From a virus: a stretch of DNA of 34,091 nucleotides. The first letter of the stretch is position 1. Each line of letters starts with the position of its first letter. Position numbers and translations under genes: made by a program. The stretch spans positions 1-34,091 of the IMG/VR virus record IMGVR_UViG_3300048839_000906; one strand, written 5' to 3'. The notes beneath the pieces are model-generated. The model did no database searches. It saw nothing but the letters and a program-made list of their open reading frames with translations, and had not been told where the DNA came from. This document shows, piece after piece, positions 30,390 to 34,091 of this stretch.

Positions 30390-31879
30390 TACAGTTCCAG
30401 CCAGCCAATGCCCATGTTGACGTAGAACGGGCGCATGGCCTCGCGGTAGCCCTTGCGGAGCGTCCCGGCTTTGGTCTTGCTGATCTCATTCCAGAAGATG
30501 GCTGAACCGTTGTAGTCGGTCAGTTCGTCCGGGCGTCCGTCGAGGTGAATGTCGTGCATGGCAACGACTTTCTCAGCCACGGCGCTGAACTTCAGCCAGT
30601 CGCGGCGCGCCGGTTCGGTTTCGTGATCGCCGTCGATGAATACGAGGTCGTACTTGGCATTCGGCGTGTACTCGGCATGGTCGGCCTGCACGAACGTGTA
30701 GCGCTCGGCGGGCTTGTAGCTCGGTTCGTTGATATCCACGGCGGTGACCGTCCAGCCCATCACCTCGACCATGAACCGCGCCAGACCACCCGACGAACCC
30801 GTGCCAATCTCCAGCACGGTCTGGATGCCCAGCGATTCCATGCGCGCCAGAAACAGCGCCAGTTCCTGCGGGTTCTGCTGAATGTCCATGCCGGAAGTTC
30901 TGAGCGGATGCCACGAGGCGCGCACCCCGGCCTTGCGGATAGCCTTCTCAAGTTCGCGGACGCGCGGCGTGCGCTCGTTTTCGGGCATCTCGACCAGTTC
31001 GAGCTGCGCGTCCGAGAAGGCGAATTCGAGTTCTTCTTTGGTCGGCAGCAGCGCCTTGTTGTCGCGCACCAGCTTGAAGCGCCGCGCATCGGCGGCGTGG
31101 TCGCGCTTGTCGAGCCAGACGTTGGTATGGCTCCCGATGTTGCCGTACTTGTGCCCGGTGGCCTTGCCGACGTAGCTCAGGCGGCTCGACCAGGTGGGTT
31201 GCACCAGGATCGCCTCGTCGGACTGCTCACCTACGACCGCCTGCTTGTTGGCCGCAGCCTGTCCACAGCATCCCATGTCCAAATCCTTTCGATATTTGAG
31301 GAACATTTCGCGCAGGAATTGATTCCAGCGCGGATCAGCGCCCGCCTCTTTGGAGCGAAACCCGTCGGGCGTGTAGTGAAAGAGCGGCTCGCGCAGCACT
31401 GCCGACGTAAAGCCGCTGGCGTTGGCCTTGAGGAAGAAGTCGGTATCCTCGCCGCCCCACAGCGTCGGGTCGTAGCCGCCAATGGCGTGATAGATTTTGG
31501 TCGGCATGAGCGCCGGAGGGAGGTGAAAAGCCTTCTCGCCGGGCTTGCCGTGGAAGCCATAGCACGACGCCGCCTTGACGTGGCGGCCATGCTCGTACCA
31601 GTCCGAGTACACATAGGCAGTGCGCTTCTGAAGCCAGAACGCATAAAGCCGCTCCACAAAGTGCGGCTCTACGTAGTCGTCGGCGTCCAAAGTCACGAGG
31701 AACGGCGTCTTTACCTGGGCGGCTAGATGGTTGCGGCCATATCCCGGCCCGCGCCGTTCCTCGTCGATGTACGCCAGCCATTCCGATTTGACGGTCTGGG
31801 CTTCGATGGAGCGCACCGCCCGCGTGAGCAACGGGCGGTGACGTGGACCAACTGGAATGATGAACGTGACCAGGCTCAC
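30389..31879 (-). CDS. Three-part glycosyltransferase / linker-domain / methyltransferase fusion, 496 aa
   Basis: Residues 1-200 are a GT-A (GT2) glycosyltransferase: FIIPVGPRHRP start, D65-A-D67 metal motif in TLDADDYVEP, and GGYDPTLWGGEDTDF with E144. Residues about 203-275 form a small domain (CCG; SRLSYVGKATGHKYG) that resembles a short phage protein often coded near the capsid. Residues about 325-496 are a class I SAM methyltransferase of the CmcI/Methyltransf_24 type (VLEIGTGSSGG 355-365, VDINEP, FIDGDHE 414-420). It may sugar-coat then methylate a virion protein or the host surface (inference). GTG start with GGAG upstream. Confidence 0.88.
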   Translation of the reverse strand: MSLVTFIIPVGPRHRPLLTRAVRSIEAQTVKSEWLAYIDEERRGPGYGRNHLAAQVKTPFLVTLDADDYVEPHFVERLYAFWLQKRTAYVYSDWYEHGRHVKAASCYGFHGKPGEKAFHLPPALMPTKIYHAIGGYDPTLWGGEDTDFFLKANASGFTSAVLREPLFHYTPDGFRSKEAGADPRWNQFLREMFLKYRKDLDMGCCGQAAANKQAVVGEQSDEAILVQPTWSSRLSYVGKATGHKYGNIGSHTNVWLDKRDHAADARRFKLVRDNKALLPTKEELEFAFSDAQLELVEMPENERTPRVRELEKAIRKAGVRASWHPLRTSGMDIQQNPQELALFLARMESLGIQTVLEIGTGSSGGLARFMVEVMGWTVTAVDINEPSYKPAERYTFVQADHAEYTPNAKYDLVFIDGDHETEPARRDWLKFSAVAEKVVAMHDIHLDGRPDELTDYNGSAIFWNEISKTKAGTLRKGYREAMRPFYVNMGIGWLEL

Positions 31880-31897
31880 TGGTTGACTCCGGTGCGG

Positions 31898-31926
31898 CTA
31901 CAGGCCGCTGTCGAACTCGCTGACGC
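31898..31926 (-). repeat. 29-bp capsid 3'-end repeat, copy B
   Basis: It matches copy A at 32811-32839 with two mismatches (in the GAATAC/GAGTTC codons). Direct orientation; flanks the HNH cassette. Confidence 0.9.
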
Positions 31927-31993
31927 GATAGCGCGTGGCAATAGGGGGATATGAGATGGGCCGCACGGAATCACGATTGCCGCAATAGGCATT
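31898..31993 (-). pseudogene. Capsid-gene C-terminal remnant (native 3' end) left by the HNH cassette
   Basis: The minus strand keeps an open frame that ends VSEFDSGL and TAG, 18 bp before the GT/MTase start. The last 29 bases match the present capsid gene end (32811-32839) at 27 positions. Since this copy sits next to the downstream gene and its ribosome site, it is probably the original capsid 3' end. Confidence 0.6.
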
Positions 31994-32717
31994 AGAAAAG
32001 ACGACCTTTCCATTGGGTGGGTGTTTTTGCACCCTTCGACCTATTGCAGTTATAGCAGGCGCAACAAATGTTGTTTGGTTCGTTGCTACCGCCTTTGGCT
32101 ATCGGGAAGATATGGTCAATCTCATAACTCCCGTTCAATTGGCAATCACACCAGTAGCATAGACCTTTTTGGCTTTTGTATTGTGCCTCCACGTCTTGCC
32201 TTGTGAACTTGCCGGATACCTGCGCTAGTCTTGCGCGTCGTTTTGCCGCTTGCGCCCTAGCAGCAAGGATTGCCTTTGGGTTAACCTTCCGGTTGGCGTT
32301 GTAAACAGCCTTGTTTTTCGCATACCTGATGCTGCTTTGCACACGTTCTTTTGCAAGCCTTATTGCACGGGCTGGCGTGTCCTTCTTTCGTGCTACCCGC
32401 TTGTATGCGTTCTCGCATGTTCTGCAAGTAGACCGATGAAGGCCTTTCGAGTTTAGACGAAAGTTTTCAAGCGTTTCAGGCATTGAGACATCACACTTTG
32501 TGCATATCCGATTACCGTCTACTCTCAATTGCCGCTTGGGTTTGTAGCCAAGAACTTTTCGATTGTAAGCGGTATTATTTTCAGCCATGCACTTCTTGCA
32601 TCTCGATTGCCACCCTTTCCGGTTGTTTGAGTGATAAAACCACTCGATGGTTGCCGGAAAACCTTGTTTGCACTGAGTGCAAACCCGCAGTTCTGTGATA
32701 CAATCTACTGTGTCCAT
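31992..32717 (-). CDS. HNH homing-type endonuclease, 241 aa
   Basis: The C-terminal HNH core is intact: C187/C190 (LCYWC), EIDHIFPI with H202, N215-N216, and CYNCNRSKG with N225. The N-terminus carries two zinc ribbons (C13/C16/C40/C43 and C72/C75/C98/C101). It lies after the capsid gene in a lower-GC stretch, flanked by a 29-bp repeat of the capsid 3' end. It has its own -10 box and a strong AGGAGG site six bases before ATG. It likely cuts related phages' capsid genes and spreads by repair; that is a family inference. Confidence 0.9.
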   Translation of the reverse strand: MDTVDCITELRVCTQCKQGFPATIEWFYHSNNRKGWQSRCKKCMAENNTAYNRKVLGYKPKRQLRVDGNRICTKCDVSMPETLENFRLNSKGLHRSTCRTCENAYKRVARKKDTPARAIRLAKERVQSSIRYAKNKAVYNANRKVNPKAILAARAQAAKRRARLAQVSGKFTRQDVEAQYKSQKGLCYWCDCQLNGSYEIDHIFPIAKGGSNEPNNICCACYNCNRSKGAKTPTQWKGRLF

Positions 32718-32752
32718 TCTAGTCCTCCTATGACTATTTTGGATTTTTCTAG

Positions 32753-32786
32753 GGCGGGATGTTCATGCATCCCGCCTTTTATTATA
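32753..32786 (+). terminator. Plus-strand terminator hairpin, also 5' leader hairpin of the HNH mRNA
   Basis: A perfect 9-bp stem GGCGGGATG/CATCCCGCC with a 6-base loop is followed on the plus strand by TTTTATTATA. On the minus strand it would be the first structure of the HNH transcript, starting next to the -10 box at 32781. Confidence 0.7.
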
Positions 32787-32789
32787 CCA
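32781..32789 (-). promoter_or_regulatory. Extended -10 promoter of the HNH gene
   Basis: The minus strand reads TGGTATAAT (TG-N-TATAAT), 64 bp before the HNH ATG. No clear -35 is seen, which an extended -10 can do without. Confidence 0.65.
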
Positions 32790-32810
32790 CGCGACCGTCA
32801 GTTACTGACC

Positions 32811-32839
32811 CTACAGGCCGCTGTCGTATTCGCTGACGC
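32811..32839 (-). repeat. 29-bp capsid 3'-end repeat, copy A
   Basis: The last codons and stop of the intact capsid gene. Partner of 31898-31926. Homology stops at the TAG on one side and at GCGTC on the other. Confidence 0.9.
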
Positions 32840-34091
32840 CGCCAGTAATGAAGCTGCTCAGACCCTGAACCACGTCGCGGTAGCCGACGTAGCCAGCGTA
32901 CTCGATGCCGTCGATCTTGAAGCCGAGGAACGGCGCGCGGCACATCAGGCGCATCTTCGAGGCGACCAGCAGTTCATCGCAGAAGCCGCTGCTGCGGGTG
33001 GCGAACATGTACAGGCCGCCGTTGGTGGCCATGCGCGCCGTGGTGTTTGCCATGGCGTTCCACTCGCGGATGTCGGGGTTGTTGAGGTCGAAGTACTGCA
33101 CGAAGGTCAGCGGCTCACCGCGCCACGACAGGGGCACGCAGAACAGCGAACTGGTCAGCGTCCCGGCGTCGTTGGTGACTTCCGCGCCGCTGGTGAACAG
33201 CACCGGCACGCGGCGGCCTTCGATCAGCAGGAACTGCCCCTGCATCATCTCCAGCGAGCGGGCTTCGATGGTGGCCACGTCGCGCACCAGCGGCGTCCCG
33301 GCGTCCGGCGTGAAGCCGCAGCGGGCGTAGGCGTAGGCGCAGCTGAACAGGAACACCAGTTCGCGGAACAGGCGGCTGTCCATCACCAGCGCCCACTCAA
33401 CGCCGTCCATGCCGACCTTGCGGGCCAGTTCCTGACGGCTGAAGTAGATGTCGTGGATCAGTTCGGGCAGGGTGCGACCGTTGACCGTGGCGGTCACGGC
33501 GGCGTCGCCCCAGTCGATGACTTCCGAGTCGGCAGCCGGGCACGCTTCACCCGACACGTCCACGATGCCATCGGTGATGATGCGCTGAAGGCCGTCGAAC
33601 TCCTTGATCCAGCCCGAAGCCGTCGAGGCCGGGACGGTGGCCGAGTTGCCGGTGACTTCGATACGCATGATGGCTTCCTGCACGCCATTGCCCAGGCGGA
33701 ACAGACGCCAGGCGTTTTCGTTCAGCGGATTGAGCGACGGGGCGCGCAGCGGCTCCGGCACGAGCGGGCTGCTCTGGCGGGCGTAGTTGAGGATGGTCTG
33801 CGGCTGAGTGCCGTAGCTGTCATACTCGCCCACATCGGGGATGACGTCCGCGCCGGTCTTCATGTACAGGCGGCTGAACTCGCGGTTGAAGCGGCAGATG
33901 TACACGTCGCCGGGGTTGGCCGGGTCGCCGCAGTAGTCCGCCGGGTTCTCGCCAGAGTTGGCGCTCTGGTAGGTGTAGACGCCGATCACCTCGTTGGCGT
34001 TGCGCGAACGGATGAACGGCATCGCGCCCAGGAAGGTCGCCTGGGTCTGAATGGCGCTGAAGTTGTCCGGGCGGCCATACGGGTACGAGAG
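32811..34091 (-). CDS. Major capsid protein (residues about 45-470; 5' end at 259 after circularisation)
   Basis: This is the bulk of the putative HK97-fold major capsid protein. It is called mainly from position (portal, then protease/scaffold, then this gene) and from size, 470 residues for the joined gene. Residue patterns such as GWIKEFDGLQRIITDG followed by MDGVEWALVMDS fit the spine helix and following core region of this family, though I cannot confirm a profile match. The protein ends VSEYDSGL. These last codons are repeated, with two mismatches, at 31898-31926 on the far side of the HNH endonuclease gene, so the natural 3' end of this gene has been disturbed by an insertion. The frame is open to the end of the window and joins bases 259-1. 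Confidence 0.88.
   Translation of the reverse strand, partial: LSYPYGRPDNFSAIQTQATFLGAMPFIRSRNANEVIGVYTYQSANSGENPADYCGDPANPGDVYICRFNREFSRLYMKTGADVIPDVGEYDSYGTQPQTILNYARQSSPLVPEPLRAPSLNPLNENAWRLFRLGNGVQEAIMRIEVTGNSATVPASTASGWIKEFDGLQRIITDGIVDVSGEACPAADSEVIDWGDAAVTATVNGRTLPELIHDIYFSRQELARKVGMDGVEWALVMDSRLFRELVFLFSCAYAYARCGFTPDAGTPLVRDVATIEARSLEMMQGQFLLIEGRRVPVLFTSGAEVTNDAGTLTSSLFCVPLSWRGEPLTFVQYFDLNNPDIREWNAMANTTARMATNGGLYMFATRSSGFCDELLVASKMRLMCRAPFLGFKIDGIEYAGYVGYRDVVQGLSSFITGGVSEYDSGL
33965..34091. repeat. Terminal overlap, copy 2
   Basis: This is the exact second copy of bases 1-127 and lies inside the major capsid protein gene. It should be counted once in the circular genome. Confidence 0.95.

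Noticed and set aside
31898-32839. Group I intron or intein in the capsid gene
   Set aside because: The capsid frame ends normally before the cassette, the non-coding part is too short for a typical intron core, and no intein splice motifs are present.

Overview
This window is a complete, tailed double-stranded DNA phage genome (Caudoviricetes, siphovirus-like: tape measure and tail-tube genes, no sheath). Bases 1-127 are repeated exactly at 33965-34091, so the contig closes into a circle of 33,964 bp and the major capsid protein gene runs across the junction. GC is high (about 60% by eye). No integrase, tRNA, DNA polymerase or CRISPR array is visible, so a lytic lifestyle using host polymerase is likely. 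The host cannot be named from the sequence.

Almost every gene is on the minus strand, so transcription runs from high to low coordinates. The early region starts after a terminator (17715-17751) with a strong promoter (17661-17689). It runs through a DnaJ-type zinc-finger protein, an acidic-tailed protein, a gp3-like zinc protein and a DEDDh exonuclease. Then come an HTH regulator, a winged-helix protein and replication initiator, a DnaB helicase, and the terminase small and large subunits. Two more copies of the same promoter type (9328-9355 and 5185-5213) drive a run of small accessory genes. These include a PP-loop (PAPS-reductase-like) protein, zinc-ribbon proteins and small membrane proteins. 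A terminator and a new -10 box (3822-3870) separate this from the virion genes.

The virion genes are: portal with a Mu-F-like tail, prohead protease/scaffold, major capsid (crossing the junction), an inserted HNH endonuclease, a glycosyltransferase-methyltransferase fusion, a DUF1360 membrane protein, head-tail connectors, a beta-propeller tail protein at the tail-tube position, tail chaperones with a likely frameshift, tape measure, two distal tail proteins, and two overlapping membrane genes that may take part in lysis.

Two mobile genes stand out by lower GC. One is a TnpB (IS605/IS1341-type, the only convincing plus-strand gene) between the tape measure and distal tail genes. The other is an HNH endonuclease cassette flanked by a duplicated capsid-gene 3' end. 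The main items for a second look are the capsid 3'-end duplication, the propeller tail protein, the three-part GT/MTase fusion, the shared early promoter and leader motifs, and the TnpB insertion.
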